Source: Rhizobium sp. 2MFCol3.1 (GTDB lineage Bacteria; Pseudomonadota; Alphaproteobacteria; Rhizobiales; Rhizobiaceae). From it: 64,000 bases of DNA. Shown in pieces: positions 15,791-24,990 of this stretch. Both the position numbers and the translations under genes were made by a program. The notes beneath the pieces are model-generated. The model worked only from the letters and a program-made list of their open reading frames with translations. It was not told the origin of the DNA and made no database searches. Within the stretch, counting starts at the first letter, position 1, and the number at the start of each line of letters is the position of its first letter. The stretch lies in NCBI RefSeq assembly GCF_000377565.1, contig NZ_KB898375.1, positions 1 through 64,000 of the forward strand. Direction: 5' to 3'.

Positions 15791-17491
15791 TTACTTGATG
15801 CGCGGGAGCTGTTCCCATTGGTGATAAGGGGGTGGCGAGGAAAGCTGCCACTCGAGGGTCGTAGCACCCTCACCCCACGGATTGTCTCCGGCGACGCGCT
15901 TCTTGGCGAAGGCTTCGAATACGCCGAAGAGGAAGATCAGAACGCCGAAGGCCGAAATGTAGGAGCCGATCGAGGACACGTAGTTCCAGCCGGCGAAGGC
16001 ATCCGGATAGTCGATATAGCGGCGCGGCATGCCGGCGAGGCCGAGGAAGTGCTGCGGGAAGAACACCAGGTTGACGCCGATGAACATGACCCAGAAGTGC
16101 AGCTTGCCGATGAGCTCGTTGTACATGTAGCCGGTCATCTTCGGGAACCAGTAGTACCAGCCGGCGAAGATGGCGAAGACGGCGCCGAGCGACAGAACGT
16201 AGTGGAAGTGCGCCACGACGTAATAGGTGTCGTGCAGCGAACGGTCGAGACCGGCGTTTGCCAGCTGCACGCCGGTGACGCCACCGACCGTGAACAGGAA
16301 GATGAAGCCGATCGCCCAGACCATCGGCGTCGAGAAGGTGATCGAGCCACCCCACATCGTCGCGATCCAGGAGAAGATCTTCACGCCCGTGGGCACGGCG
16401 ATGACCATCGTTGCGAAGACGAAGTAGCGCTGCGCGTCGAGCGACAGACCGACCGTGTACATGTGGTGGGCCCAGACGACGAAGCCGACGGCGCCGATCG
16501 CGACCATGGCGTAGGCCATGCCGAGGTAGCCGAAGATCGGCTTCTTGGAGAAGGTCGAGATGATGTGGCTGACGATGCCGAAGCCGGGCAGGATCAGGAT
16601 GTAGACTTCAGGGTGACCGAAGAACCAGAACAGGTGCTGGTAAAGGATCGGGTCGCCGCCGCCCTCGGGCACGAAGAAGGAAGTGCCGAAGTTGCGGTCG
16701 GTCAGCATCATGGTGATGGCGCCGGCGAGAACCGGGAGCGACAGCAGAAGCAGGAAGGCGGTGATCAGAACCGACCAGGCAAAGAGCGGCATCTTGTGCA
16801 GCGTCATGCCGGGAGCGCGCATGTTCAGGATCGTGGTGATGAAGTTGATGGCACCGAGGATCGACGACGCACCGGCAATGTGGAGCGCGAAGATCGCAAG
16901 ATCGACTGCGGGACCCGGTGTACCCGTGCTCGAAAGCGGCGGATACATGGTCCAGCCGCCGCCGGCACCGTAAGCGCCGGCCGGGCCTTCGACGAACATC
17001 GACATGATGAGCAGGATGAAGGCCGGAACGATCAGCCAGAAGGAGATGTTGTTCAGGCGCGGAAAGGCCATATCAGGCGCGCCGATCATGATCGGCACCA
17101 TCCAGTTGGCGAAACCGCCGATCATCGCCGGCATGACCATGAAGAAGATCATGATCAGCGCGTGCGCGGTGGTGAACATGTTGAACATCTGCTTGGCGCC
17201 GTCGATGGCGGCATCACCCTCGTAGCCGTAGACCATGGCGGCGAGGCCATGGAAAATCTGGATACCAGGCTCCTGCAGCTCCATGCGCATGGCAACGGAG
17301 AGCGCACCGCCGACGATGCCGGCCATGATCGCGAAGATCAGGTACAGCGTGCCGATGTCCTTGTGGTTGGTCGAAAAGAGCCAGCGATTGACGAAGCTCG
17401 GCTTGTGCGAGTGGTCGTGGTGGTGATCGTCATGGGCGTGTGCGCCATGATCGTGATCATGCGAATGATCGTGTGCGGAAGGTCCAGCCAT
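15791..17491 (-). CDS. ctaD: Cytochrome c oxidase subunit I (aa3 type)
   Basis: The 566-residue heme-copper oxidase subunit I has about twelve helices. HPEVYILILPGFG carries the CuB His and the cross-linked Tyr of the E(V)Y motif, AHHMYTVGL gives the two further CuB histidines, and DTYYVVAHFHYVLSLGA holds the heme a3 and heme a ligands. The N-terminus is unusual: residues 7-29 contain twelve His mixed with Asp (HDHSHDHDHGAHAHDDHHH and on) before the conserved RWLFSTNHKDIGTLYL. The start has AAGGAAAAGGAA upstream. The spacing to ctaC is 17 bases. Confidence 0.98.
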   Translation of the reverse strand: MAGPSAHDHSHDHDHGAHAHDDHHHDHSHKPSFVNRWLFSTNHKDIGTLYLIFAIMAGIVGGALSVAMRMELQEPGIQIFHGLAAMVYGYEGDAAIDGAKQMFNMFTTAHALIMIFFMVMPAMIGGFANWMVPIMIGAPDMAFPRLNNISFWLIVPAFILLIMSMFVEGPAGAYGAGGGWTMYPPLSSTGTPGPAVDLAIFALHIAGASSILGAINFITTILNMRAPGMTLHKMPLFAWSVLITAFLLLLSLPVLAGAITMMLTDRNFGTSFFVPEGGGDPILYQHLFWFFGHPEVYILILPGFGIVSHIISTFSKKPIFGYLGMAYAMVAIGAVGFVVWAHHMYTVGLSLDAQRYFVFATMVIAVPTGVKIFSWIATMWGGSITFSTPMVWAIGFIFLFTVGGVTGVQLANAGLDRSLHDTYYVVAHFHYVLSLGAVFAIFAGWYYWFPKMTGYMYNELIGKLHFWVMFIGVNLVFFPQHFLGLAGMPRRYIDYPDAFAGWNYVSSIGSYISAFGVLIFLFGVFEAFAKKRVAGDNPWGEGATTLEWQLSSPPPYHQWEQLPRIK

Positions 17492-17508
17492 GTCCCGTTC
17501 CTTTTCCT

Positions 17509-18402
17509 TTACTGAGCGACGTTTTCGGCGACATCGAGGGTCTTTGCGGGACCATCGGTTTCAGCCATGAGGTTCTTGTAAGCACCGGGCAGGTCGGAGG
17601 CGGCGGACGCCATCCACTGCTTGTACTTGTCCTCGGAAACGACGCGAATTGCGATCGGCATGAACGCGTGGTCCTTGCCGCAGAGTTCGGAACACTGGCC
17701 GTAGAACAGGCCCTCGCGCTCGGCGCGGAACCAGGTTTCGTTCAGGCGGCCGGGCACGGCATCGATCTTGACGCCGAAGGACGGCATCGCGAAGGCGTGA
17801 ATGACGTCGGTCGGAGCCGCTGTCACGAGAACGCGCACCGTCTTGTTGACCGGCAGCACGAGTTCGTTGTCGACGGCGAGAAGGCGCGGATACTTGGCCT
17901 TATCTTCCTTGCCGGCGGCGGCGCGATCCTGATCCTTCAGGAGATAGCTGTCGAAGGCGAGCGGATTGTCGCCAGAGCCCTCGTATTCATAGTTCCACTG
18001 CCACTGCGTCGCGGTCGCCTTGATGGTGACATCAGGGTTTTCCGGAAGCGTCAGCTGCGCGGTCAAAAGATTGAACGACGGAACCGCCAGGAAGAGCAGC
18101 ACCAGAACCGGTCCCACGGTCCAGGCGATCTCGATTGCGGTGTTGTGGCTCGTCTTTGATGGAACCGGGTTCGCACTGGCCCGGAAGCGAAGACAGACGA
18201 TGATAAGAAGAGCGAGCACGAAGAGTGTCACGGGAACAATAAACCACAGCGTATATTGTTCGAACCAGTGAATATCGCGCATGATCGGCGTCGCGGCTGG
18301 CTGCAAAGTGGCCTGCCACGGCATCGGTTGGTCGGCATAACTGCCGGAAGCAAAAAGCAGACAGACCATCGCGGTCATGCCTGCATAGGCCTTCTTAATC
18401 AC
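17509..18402 (-). CDS. ctaC: Cytochrome c oxidase subunit II
   Basis: The 297-residue protein has a signal peptide ending near GSYADQ, two membrane helices (YTLWFIVPVTLFVLALLII and VGPVLVLLFLAVPSFNLL) and a periplasmic cupredoxin domain. The CuA ligands are complete: VIHAFAMPSFG supplies a His and GQCSELCGKDHAFMPI supplies two Cys, the Glu, His and Met. TQWQWNYEYEG is the aromatic electron-entry patch. It is the first gene of the cta transcript. Confidence 0.98.
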   Translation of the reverse strand: MIKKAYAGMTAMVCLLFASGSYADQPMPWQATLQPAATPIMRDIHWFEQYTLWFIVPVTLFVLALLIIVCLRFRASANPVPSKTSHNTAIEIAWTVGPVLVLLFLAVPSFNLLTAQLTLPENPDVTIKATATQWQWNYEYEGSGDNPLAFDSYLLKDQDRAAAGKEDKAKYPRLLAVDNELVLPVNKTVRVLVTAAPTDVIHAFAMPSFGVKIDAVPGRLNETWFRAEREGLFYGQCSELCGKDHAFMPIAIRVVSEDKYKQWMASAASDLPGAYKNLMAETDGPAKTLDVAENVAQ

Positions 18403-18739
18403 GTTTCATCTCCCTCGAGCGCTGACCCGCGTGCACTGCACGCAGAATCCTTGCCATCCTCATGCGCTTCAAACCACAGTTTAGCACTTGCCGCAACAAT
18501 CCAAAGCATTTGGCCGTGCGGCATTTTCGCCCCGATGATCCCTCCTCCGGGCGCATCGAAACATGCCATGATTTTCCTTATGATACGGAAAATGTTGGCT
18601 TGAGCCAGCCACCCTTCCCAAGAATAATCAAGAAACGTCCCATTTCCGCCGTAGTCCCCGGCTTTTCAGCGGGTGGGGCTTTTCATTTTGGACGGCCCGC
18701 CCCAACTTAGCGGCACTGATTCGAACTGCAGAGGTTTTC
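18403..18739. other. Divergent intergenic region of ctaC and ialB
   Basis: No gene is seen. The region must hold the ctaC promoter and the ialB promoter. It contains a 15-base palindrome GCGTGCACTGCACGC (18429-18443) close to ctaC and an inverted repeat ATTTTCC/GGAAAAT (18571-18593). No FixK/FNR-type TTGAT-N4-ATCAA box was found. Confidence 0.45.
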
Positions 18740-19345
18740 ATGGGTTTCCGTTCCCTAGTGCGGCCGTTCGTGCTGTCGGCTTGTGTTACCGCCGCGGCGA
18801 TCGCTCCGGCTTTCGCGCAGACGCCGGCGCCGACACCAGCTCCGGCCGCGCCGGCACAGCCCGCCCCCGGCGCCCCTGCCGCGCAGGCGACACCAGGACA
18901 GACGCAACCGCAGGCGCCCGGCACCGTGCGCTCCAATCACGGCGCGTGGTCCGTGGTCTGCGACAAGCCGGCCGGTGCTTCGGCCGAGCAATGCGCGCTG
19001 ATGCAGAACGTCATCGCCGAGGACCGCCCGGAAGTGGGCCTCTCGGTGGTTGTGCTGAAGACCGCCGACCGCAAGTCGAAGATTCTGCGCGTGCTCGCAC
19101 CGCTCGGCGTGCTGCTGCCCAACGGTCTCGGCCTTAACGTCGACGGCAAGGATATCGGCCGCGCCTACTTCGTTCGCTGCTTCGCCGACGGCTGCTATGC
19201 CGAAGTCGTACTCGAGGACGAGTTGCTCAAGACCTTCCGCAGCGGCGCCAGCGCCACCTTCATCGTCTTCCAGACGCCTGAAGAGGGTATCGGCATTCCC
19301 GTCGACCTGAAGGGCTTCGCTGAAGGCTACGACGCGCTTCCCTGA
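18740..19345 (+). CDS. ialB: Invasion-associated locus B (IalB) family protein
   Basis: The 201-residue exported protein has a signal peptide (FVLSACVTAAAIAPAFA, cut before QTPAP), an Ala-Pro-rich linker of about 45 residues, and the IalB domain: NHGAWSVVCDKPAG, EQCALMQNVIAEDRPEVGLS, LAPLGVLLPNGLGLNVDGKD, RCFADGCYAEVVLEDEL. Three to four cysteines match the family pattern. IalB proteins are periplasmic or outer-membrane-associated; the role in a non-pathogen is unclear. It lies beside tldD and ctaC. Confidence 0.9.
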   Translation: MGFRSLVRPFVLSACVTAAAIAPAFAQTPAPTPAPAAPAQPAPGAPAAQATPGQTQPQAPGTVRSNHGAWSVVCDKPAGASAEQCALMQNVIAEDRPEVGLSVVVLKTADRKSKILRVLAPLGVLLPNGLGLNVDGKDIGRAYFVRCFADGCYAEVVLEDELLKTFRSGASATFIVFQTPEEGIGIPVDLKGFAEGYDALP

Positions 19346-19495
19346 TATCAGGGGCCTGACAAGGGCGCTTAATAGCTGGGCCTGACCTCCGCGTCTGATC
19401 GCTTTTGCGATCCTTACGAATTCGACACTTGCTCGAACCGTCCCCGGGACCTACATCGGCAGGAAGCATTTCCTGCCGCAGCGGAGCATAATGAC

Positions 19496-20911
19496 ATGAA
19501 TACCGATCTCCTGACGCTTTTCGACGCCGACGAAGCGAAGATGCGTTCGCTTGTCGCCGAAGCCCTTTCCGGCGCCGACGACGGGGAGCTCTATATCGAG
19601 CACGCGCAGGCCGAATCGCTGATGTTCGACAATGGCCGCCTCAAGGGCGGCAGCTTCAACACCGAGCAGGGTTTTGGCCTGCGCGCGGTGGCGGGTGAAG
19701 CCGTCGGTTACGCGCATGCGGGCGATCTCTCGGTTTCGGCGCTGAAGCGGGCTGCCGACGCGGTGAGCGCGGTGACGCGCGGCTACACCGGCAACTATGC
19801 AGCGGCCCCGCAGGGCACCAACAAGAAGCTCTATAGCGACGAAAACCCGATCGGCTCGCCCACCTTCGAGGAGAAGGTCAAGGTTCTGCAGGACATCGAC
19901 GCCTATCTCCGCGGCAAGGACGACAAGGTCCGGCAGGTGACGGCTTCGGTCGCCGCCAGCTGGCAGGTGGTCGACATCCTGCGCGCCGACGGTCACCGGG
20001 TCCGCGACATCCGACCGATGACGCGCATCAACATCTCCGTCATGGTCGGCCAGGGCGACCGGCAGGAAAGCGGCTCCTATGGTAGCGGCGGACGCATCGG
20101 CTTCGGCGACTTCATCGCCGAGGGCAACTGGCAGTATGGCGCCGACGAGGCGCTGCGCCAGGCGCTCGTCAATCTCGAGGCGATCGAGGCGCCTGCCGGC
20201 ACCATGGACGTCGTGCTCTCCTCCGGCTGGCCGGGCGTGATGCTGCACGAGGCCGTCGGCCACGGGCTGGAAGGCGATTTCAACCGCAAGAAGACGTCGG
20301 CCTTCGCTGGCCTGCTCGGCCAGATGGTCGCCGCCCCTGGCGTGACCGTCGTCGATGACGGCACGATCGACAGCCGCCGCGGCTCGATCACCATCGACGA
20401 CGAAGGCACGCCTTCGGGCTACAACGTGCTGATCGAAAACGGCAAACTGGTCGGCTATATGCAGGACCGGCAGAACGCCCGGCTGATGGGCATGAAACCG
20501 ACAGGCAACGGCCGCCGACAGGGCTACGCGCATGTGCCGATGCCGCGCATGACCAACACCTATATGCTGGGTGGCGACAAGACGCCGGAAGAAATCATCT
20601 CCTCGGTGAAGAAGGGCATCTATGCCGTCTCCTTCGGCGGCGGCCAGGTCGACATCACTTCCGGCAAGTTCGTGTTCGGCTGCACCGAGGCCTATCTGAT
20701 CGAGAACGGCAAGATCGGTCCCGCCGTCAAGGGCGCCATGCTGATCGGCAACGGTCCGGATGCGATGCAGCGGATCTCCATGGTCGGCAACGACATGAAG
20801 CTCGACACAGGCATTGGCAATTGCGGCAAAGCCGGCCAGTGGGTTCCCGTCGGCGTCGGCCAGCCGCATCTGAGAATGGATCAAGTCACCGTCGGCGGCA
20901 CGCAGGCGTAG
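19496..20911 (+). CDS. tldD: Metalloprotease TldD
   Basis: The 471-residue protein is the TldD subunit of the TldD/TldE (PmbA) protease, known to process modified peptides and to degrade antitoxins. The zinc site is visible as HEAVGHGLEGDFNRKKTS (HExxxH) around residue 250. FDNGRLKGGSFNTEQGFGLR and GYAHVPMPRMTNTYM are family blocks, and the C-terminal CGKAGQWVPVGVGQPHLRM is standard. The ATG at 19496 follows GCGGAGCATAATGAC. No tldE is in the window. Confidence 0.96.
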   Translation: MNTDLLTLFDADEAKMRSLVAEALSGADDGELYIEHAQAESLMFDNGRLKGGSFNTEQGFGLRAVAGEAVGYAHAGDLSVSALKRAADAVSAVTRGYTGNYAAAPQGTNKKLYSDENPIGSPTFEEKVKVLQDIDAYLRGKDDKVRQVTASVAASWQVVDILRADGHRVRDIRPMTRINISVMVGQGDRQESGSYGSGGRIGFGDFIAEGNWQYGADEALRQALVNLEAIEAPAGTMDVVLSSGWPGVMLHEAVGHGLEGDFNRKKTSAFAGLLGQMVAAPGVTVVDDGTIDSRRGSITIDDEGTPSGYNVLIENGKLVGYMQDRQNARLMGMKPTGNGRRQGYAHVPMPRMTNTYMLGGDKTPEEIISSVKKGIYAVSFGGGQVDITSGKFVFGCTEAYLIENGKIGPAVKGAMLIGNGPDAMQRISMVGNDMKLDTGIGNCGKAGQWVPVGVGQPHLRMDQVTVGGTQA

Positions 20912-20937
20912 GCTCTTCCCCGCCCCACACGAATGGC

Positions 20938-20966
20938 TTGAAATAGGCGACTGCGAGAGTTATATA
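20938..20966 (+). promoter_or_regulatory. Sigma-70-type promoter of the sRNA candidate
   Basis: TTGAAA at 20938-20943 and TATATA at 20961-20966 are separated by 17 bases, the ideal spacing. No gene starts downstream on this strand before a strong terminator at 21075, so the promoter appears to serve a short non-coding transcript. Confidence 0.6.
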
Positions 20967-20972
20967 ACTATC

Positions 20973-21101
20973 AGCAGCAGACAACGAGGCTTCCGAAAGG
21001 ACGCTGTTGCAAGTGCACCTTTAGAGGTCGGTACACCACGGTAAGGCACACTCGTTCGGCGGAAACGCCATGGGAAAGGCTCCTTTTGGGGGCCTTTTTT
21101 G
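20973..21101 (+). ncRNA. Candidate small RNA of about 130 nt
   Basis: The stretch between the promoter at 20938-20966 and the terminator at 21075-21101 has no open frame with a binding site. Its text suggests paired segments, for example CGTTCGGCGGAAACGCC just before the terminator. The transcription start is estimated as seven bases after the -10 box. I could not assign it to a known alphaproteobacterial sRNA family. Confidence 0.5.
21075..21101 (+). terminator. Rho-independent terminator of the sRNA candidate
   Basis: AAAGGCTCC (21075-21083) pairs fully, with one G-U, with GGGGCCTTT (21089-21097) around a five-base loop, followed by a T-run. The stop codon of the minus-strand gene at 21105 lies beside it, so it may serve both directions. 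Confidence 0.85.
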
Positions 21102-21104
21102 TTT

Positions 21105-21641
21105 CTAAGGCACCCTTATCTGCTGGAAGTGGACCTTTTTCACGAGCTGACGGACGTTATACTTCCGCTTGATGTGATTGAAATCGATGTCTTTCTGGTA
21201 AGCGCTTTTGACTACAAGCTCGACGTTGTGTTGGTCGGATCTGCTCGGAAAGAGATAATAGACAACAAGATCATTGAGGCCAGAGATCAGGACAGGACCT
21301 GAAACGGCAAGATTGCTTGCCTTGTTTTTGTCGAGAGACTGCCATGTCAGATAGTTATCCTCGACCATCCTCCTGCAGATATCTGGCAGCGTCAGAGAAT
21401 TTTCGTAACGCTCCTCGCAAAACTGTCTCAAAAGGCCAGCCTCATCTCGCAAGGTAAAGGCTGCGGAACCGCCTTCATGGCGCCGAGAAAATACATGTGT
21501 CTGATAGGAGATGCGGATGTCGATGTCGGCACCTCCAGCCCCTTGTCCAGCAAGGCATACAGAGGTAGGCACAAGGTGCTCGAACGTGAACCTACGTCGC
21601 GCATGATCGATTGTTGGAAATGAGTCATTGATAGTCGTCAT
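21105..21641 (-). CDS. Hypothetical protein, probably acquired
   Basis: I do not recognise this 178-residue soluble protein. It contains FEHLVPTSVCLAGQGAGGAD, ISYQTHVFSRRHEGG and a C-terminal HIKRKYNVRQLVKKVHFQQI that is strongly basic. Its G+C content is visibly lower than that of the flanking genes and it stands alone between the sRNA candidate and a MazG-like gene, which suggests horizontal transfer. An upstream partner is not present. Confidence 0.6.
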   Translation of the reverse strand: MTTINDSFPTIDHARRRFTFEHLVPTSVCLAGQGAGGADIDIRISYQTHVFSRRHEGGSAAFTLRDEAGLLRQFCEERYENSLTLPDICRRMVEDNYLTWQSLDKNKASNLAVSGPVLISGLNDLVVYYLFPSRSDQHNVELVVKSAYQKDIDFNHIKRKYNVRQLVKKVHFQQIRVP

Positions 21642-21861
21642 GAGGCGCGGGAACCCGAAGCGGCAAGACAGCTCTCACGATCTGGACCCATTCACCAATG
21701 AGCTGGATTATAGATTGCGCCGGTAGTCTGGCTTTAAAACATCAATTTTTCGCGATAAAAGGGCACCTGTCAAGCCTTGCAACCTTGTACTGCCATCAAG
21801 CTTCTCGGTCATGGCCGTCGCCAGCAAGTTCTACAGGCTGAGCCTCAGCGCCGCCTGACGC

Positions 21862-22176
21862 TCAAAGAGCTTCATCCAGTGAAAACAGCCACTTGCGCTT
21901 GATCGCGGCAGCGAGGTCGAGATCGTTTTGGTGCGCGAAGAGCAGGATGTGGCCGAGCACGTCGGCGGCTTCGTCTTCGAGGTCGCGGGCCATGTCCTCA
22001 CCGGAGCGCCCCTTGGGGCGCCCTCGCCCGCTCACGCGGTTCCAGGCCTGGGTCAGTTCGCCCATCTCTTCCTGGAGCTTCAGCAGGAACCAGTCGGCAT
22101 CGCGGGTGATGCCGTTTTCTCCGGCATAGGCACTCGAGGCCCGCTCGAACTTCAGGGCAAGATCATCCAGCATCAT
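21862..22176 (-). CDS. MazG-like nucleotide pyrophosphohydrolase
   Basis: The 104-residue protein has the all-alpha NTP pyrophosphatase signature: LLKLQEEMGELTQAWN provides EExxE and DLEDEAADVLGHILLFAHQN provides ExxxD, the four Mg-binding positions. Such enzymes hydrolyse non-canonical or excess nucleotides to monophosphates. Single-domain length fits the MazG-like/DUF84 class rather than full MazG. The start is MMLDDLA with AGGAGAACATG upstream. Confidence 0.82.
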   Translation of the reverse strand: MMLDDLALKFERASSAYAGENGITRDADWFLLKLQEEMGELTQAWNRVSGRGRPKGRSGEDMARDLEDEAADVLGHILLFAHQNDLDLAAAIKRKWLFSLDEAL

Positions 22177-22243
22177 GTTCTCCTTTCGTTTGCGTAGGAG
22201 AACTCTGATTCAGCGGCAATGTCTAGTCGGAATGGCTGGCGGA

Positions 22244-23569
22244 TCAGCCGCGGTCGCCGAGCAGCATGCAATCGTAGGAGCGCTTCTTCAGCGCGTCGCA
22301 GGCTGATGTCGCTGCGTCGCGGCTTTCGAAGCCGACGAAGCGGGCGCGATAGACCTTGTTGGCGCCCTTGCCGACGGCTTCCGTATAGGGGTTGGCCGAC
22401 TTCAGCGCGGCGCCGCCTTCGGACTTGGCCTGGGCGAGAAGCGCACGGGCGGCTTCGTCGCTCGGGGCAGCCGAGATCTGGATCGACCAGTCGCCGGTCG
22501 AGGCGACGGATGCGAGCGGCTTTGCAGAGCCGATTTTCGCTGACGGCGTTACGGCGTCGAGCGCCGACGGACGCTCCTGCGGAACGGTGTCGCTCAGATA
22601 GCCGAGCGCCTTGGGAGCAAGTTCGCTGCGGGCGATTTCGGGTGCTGCGACCGGGGCGACATCCTCGACGCGCGGTGCGGATGCGGGAACCGGCAGGTCG
22701 CTGGCATCAGCCGCGGAGGCAACTTCAACAGGCTCGCGCGAATTGACACTGGCAACCAGACGGGCGCCACCCGAGGAGGATGCGCGGCCCATGGCCTTGT
22801 CGAGCAGGGCCGCCATCTTGTCGTCGCGGCTGCGGGCGGTGCGGCCGCCGAGGACCACGCCGACGACGCGACGGTTGCCATCCTTGACGGCGCTGACGAG
22901 GTTGAAGCCCGAAGCGTTGGTATAGCCGGTCTTGATGCCGTCCATGCCCTGGTAGCGGTACATGAGGTTGTTGTGACCGCGAATCTGGCGGCCGCGGAAA
23001 TTGAAGCTCGCGGTCGAGAACAGGCGATATTCGCGGGGATAATTCTTCATCAGGGCGACGGCGAGCGTCGACATATCACGGGCGGTAGTGATCTGGCGGC
23101 CATCAGGCAGACCGGACGCGTTGACGAAGGTGGTGCGGCTCATGCCGAGCTGGCGCGCCTTCTGCGTCATCAGCCGGGCGAAATTGCTTTCCGAGCCACC
23201 GAGCTTTTCGCCCATGGCAGCAGCGGCGTCGTTGGCCGACTTGGTGATCATGCCGAGGATCGCTTCGCGCACGGTGATCGACGTTCCTGCCTTGGCGCCG
23301 AGCTTGGTCGGCGGGCGGGAGGCCGCGTATTTCGACATGACGATCGGGGTATCCCAGTTCATCTTGCCGCGATTGATGGCCTCGAAAGCCATGTAGATCG
23401 TCATCATCTTCGTGAGAGACGCGGGATGATTGAGGACATCGGCGTTTTCCGACGACAGAACCTTGCCGGTTCTCGCATCGAGGATGAGGGAGGCGCTGCC
23501 AGCCATCGCCGACAACGGCGCCGCAACGACCAACGTCGCGGTTATAATCGCGGCCAACAGCTTTCTCAT
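22244..23569 (-). CDS. D-alanyl-D-alanine carboxypeptidase with SPOR domain
   Basis: The 441-residue exported enzyme trims the pentapeptide of peptidoglycan. A signal peptide (MRKLLAAIITATLVVAAPLSA) is followed by the S11 peptidase motifs SLTK, SAN (TKSANDAAAAMGEKLG) and KTG (GIKTGYTNASG). A Pro/Ala linker leads to a C-terminal SPOR-like domain (about residues 365-441, WSIQISAAPSDEAARALLAQ) that binds denuded glycan. GAGGGGAA lies before the ATG at 23569; the frame is open further upstream but without a signal peptide start. Confidence 0.93.
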   Translation of the reverse strand: MRKLLAAIITATLVVAAPLSAMAGSASLILDARTGKVLSSENADVLNHPASLTKMMTIYMAFEAINRGKMNWDTPIVMSKYAASRPPTKLGAKAGTSITVREAILGMITKSANDAAAAMGEKLGGSESNFARLMTQKARQLGMSRTTFVNASGLPDGRQITTARDMSTLAVALMKNYPREYRLFSTASFNFRGRQIRGHNNLMYRYQGMDGIKTGYTNASGFNLVSAVKDGNRRVVGVVLGGRTARSRDDKMAALLDKAMGRASSSGGARLVASVNSREPVEVASAADASDLPVPASAPRVEDVAPVAAPEIARSELAPKALGYLSDTVPQERPSALDAVTPSAKIGSAKPLASVASTGDWSIQISAAPSDEAARALLAQAKSEGGAALKSANPYTEAVGKGANKVYRARFVGFESRDAATSACDALKKRSYDCMLLGDRG

Positions 23570-23817
23570 GCACTTCCCCTCGATGAACGGCCGACCCTCG
23601 TCGCCCGAATTTTGTCCCGTTCTTGTACAGAAGGACACAATATGGCGCGACTTTGCGGCAACGTGGACCATTTTTGTCAAATTTTACCCTTTATGGTGAA
23701 AAAACCGTAAAACACGCCCTGCAATATTAGAATTCAGGCAAAATCGGCATTCAGCAAGGCTTAACCTCGCGCTTGCTAGGGTCGCTCTCCTCACGACCCC
23801 CCGCAAACGGAGCGGAG

Positions 23818-24867
23818 ATGATGAACGCCAGAACGCTGGCAAAGCGGATCGCGATAACTGGCGGGCTGGAGGTGGCCAACCTCCTGCGCTCGGTCGGGCT
23901 GATGCGCGGCGCACGCGGCATGGGCGCGATCTTCACGCTGCATCACGTTCGCCCCCACGAGCCCTCCGCCTTTTCGCCGAACGCGCATCTGGAGATCACA
24001 CCGGACTTTCTCGACGCGGTGCTGACGCGGCTGAAGAGCGACGGCTACCGATTCGTGTCGCTAGCTGACGTGCCCGGTGCGCTCTTGGAGCCCAAGCCGT
24101 CGCAGCCCTTCGCGGCCTTTACGCTCGACGACGGCTATCGCAACAATCTCGTCTACGCCATGCCGGTGTTCGAGCGACATGAGGCGCCTTTCACGATCTT
24201 CGTGGCCAAGGGGCTGGTGGAGCGGACGCATACGATCTGGTGGGAGACACTGACGGTACTCTTGCGGCGCGAGGACAGGCTGAGCTTCGATTTCGGCAAT
24301 GGGACCGAGACGATCGACACCGCGGCACCCGCTGATAAGCATCGCGCGTTTGCCCGTTTCGCACGCTATATTCATGCGCGTGAGGAGACGTCTGCTGTAG
24401 AGGCCGTGGATGCGCTGGCGCGGTCTCACGGGATCGACCCCGTCGAGATCGTCGACGATCTGGTGATGGGCGCCCCGGAGCTCAACCTGCTGGACGCCAG
24501 CCCGCTCGCCTCGCTCGGCGCTCACACGGTCAGCCACCGTGCCGTCGCGCGGCTTTCCGACGCCGAGGTTCGCGATGAGATGACGCACTCACAGGATTAT
24601 GTCGAGGTGATCAGCGGCCACCGGCCTGATGCATTTGCCTATCCTTATGGAACACGCGAGGCGGTGACGCAGCAGCAGGCGGCGATCGCTAGGGATCTCG
24701 GCTTTTCTCTGGCGGTGACCACGCAGCCCGGCGTGATCGGCCGGCAATCGCTCGAGCGCGCCACCTATCTGCCGCGTCTGTCGATCAATGGGCTCTATCA
24801 GAAGCCGCGCTATGTCTCAGGCCTTGCTTCGGGGATTCCCTTGAAGCTGATGGGCAACCGCGGCTGA
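23818..24867 (+). CDS. Polysaccharide deacetylase family protein
   Basis: The protein of about 349 residues has a NodB-like fold: IFTLHHVRPHEPSAF, then FAAFTLDDGYRNNLVYAMPVFERH with the catalytic/metal Asp pair (LDDGY), and LGAHTVSHRAVARLS with the HxxxH metal ligands. FAYPYGTREAV is the fourth motif. Enzymes of this type de-N-acetylate surface polysaccharides, though the substrate is unknown here. Two consecutive ATGs at 23818 and 23821 follow CGGAG. Confidence 0.9.
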   Translation: MMNARTLAKRIAITGGLEVANLLRSVGLMRGARGMGAIFTLHHVRPHEPSAFSPNAHLEITPDFLDAVLTRLKSDGYRFVSLADVPGALLEPKPSQPFAAFTLDDGYRNNLVYAMPVFERHEAPFTIFVAKGLVERTHTIWWETLTVLLRREDRLSFDFGNGTETIDTAAPADKHRAFARFARYIHAREETSAVEAVDALARSHGIDPVEIVDDLVMGAPELNLLDASPLASLGAHTVSHRAVARLSDAEVRDEMTHSQDYVEVISGHRPDAFAYPYGTREAVTQQQAAIARDLGFSLAVTTQPGVIGRQSLERATYLPRLSINGLYQKPRYVSGLASGIPLKLMGNRG

Positions 24868-24990
24868 GGGTCAGCCCCTCCCCGCCAGATTATCCACCGA
24901 TCACTTTCTTTTGAGGCGGCACACCATCGACGGGCGATGCCGCCCCTTCAGCGGCACGATCTTTTCAACCTAGGATGAAAATTCGAGCGA

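Noticed and set aside
18403..18739. FixK/FNR box upstream of ctaC
   Set aside because: No TTGAT-N4-ATCAA or close match was seen. The palindrome GCGTGCACTGCACGC does not fit this regulator.
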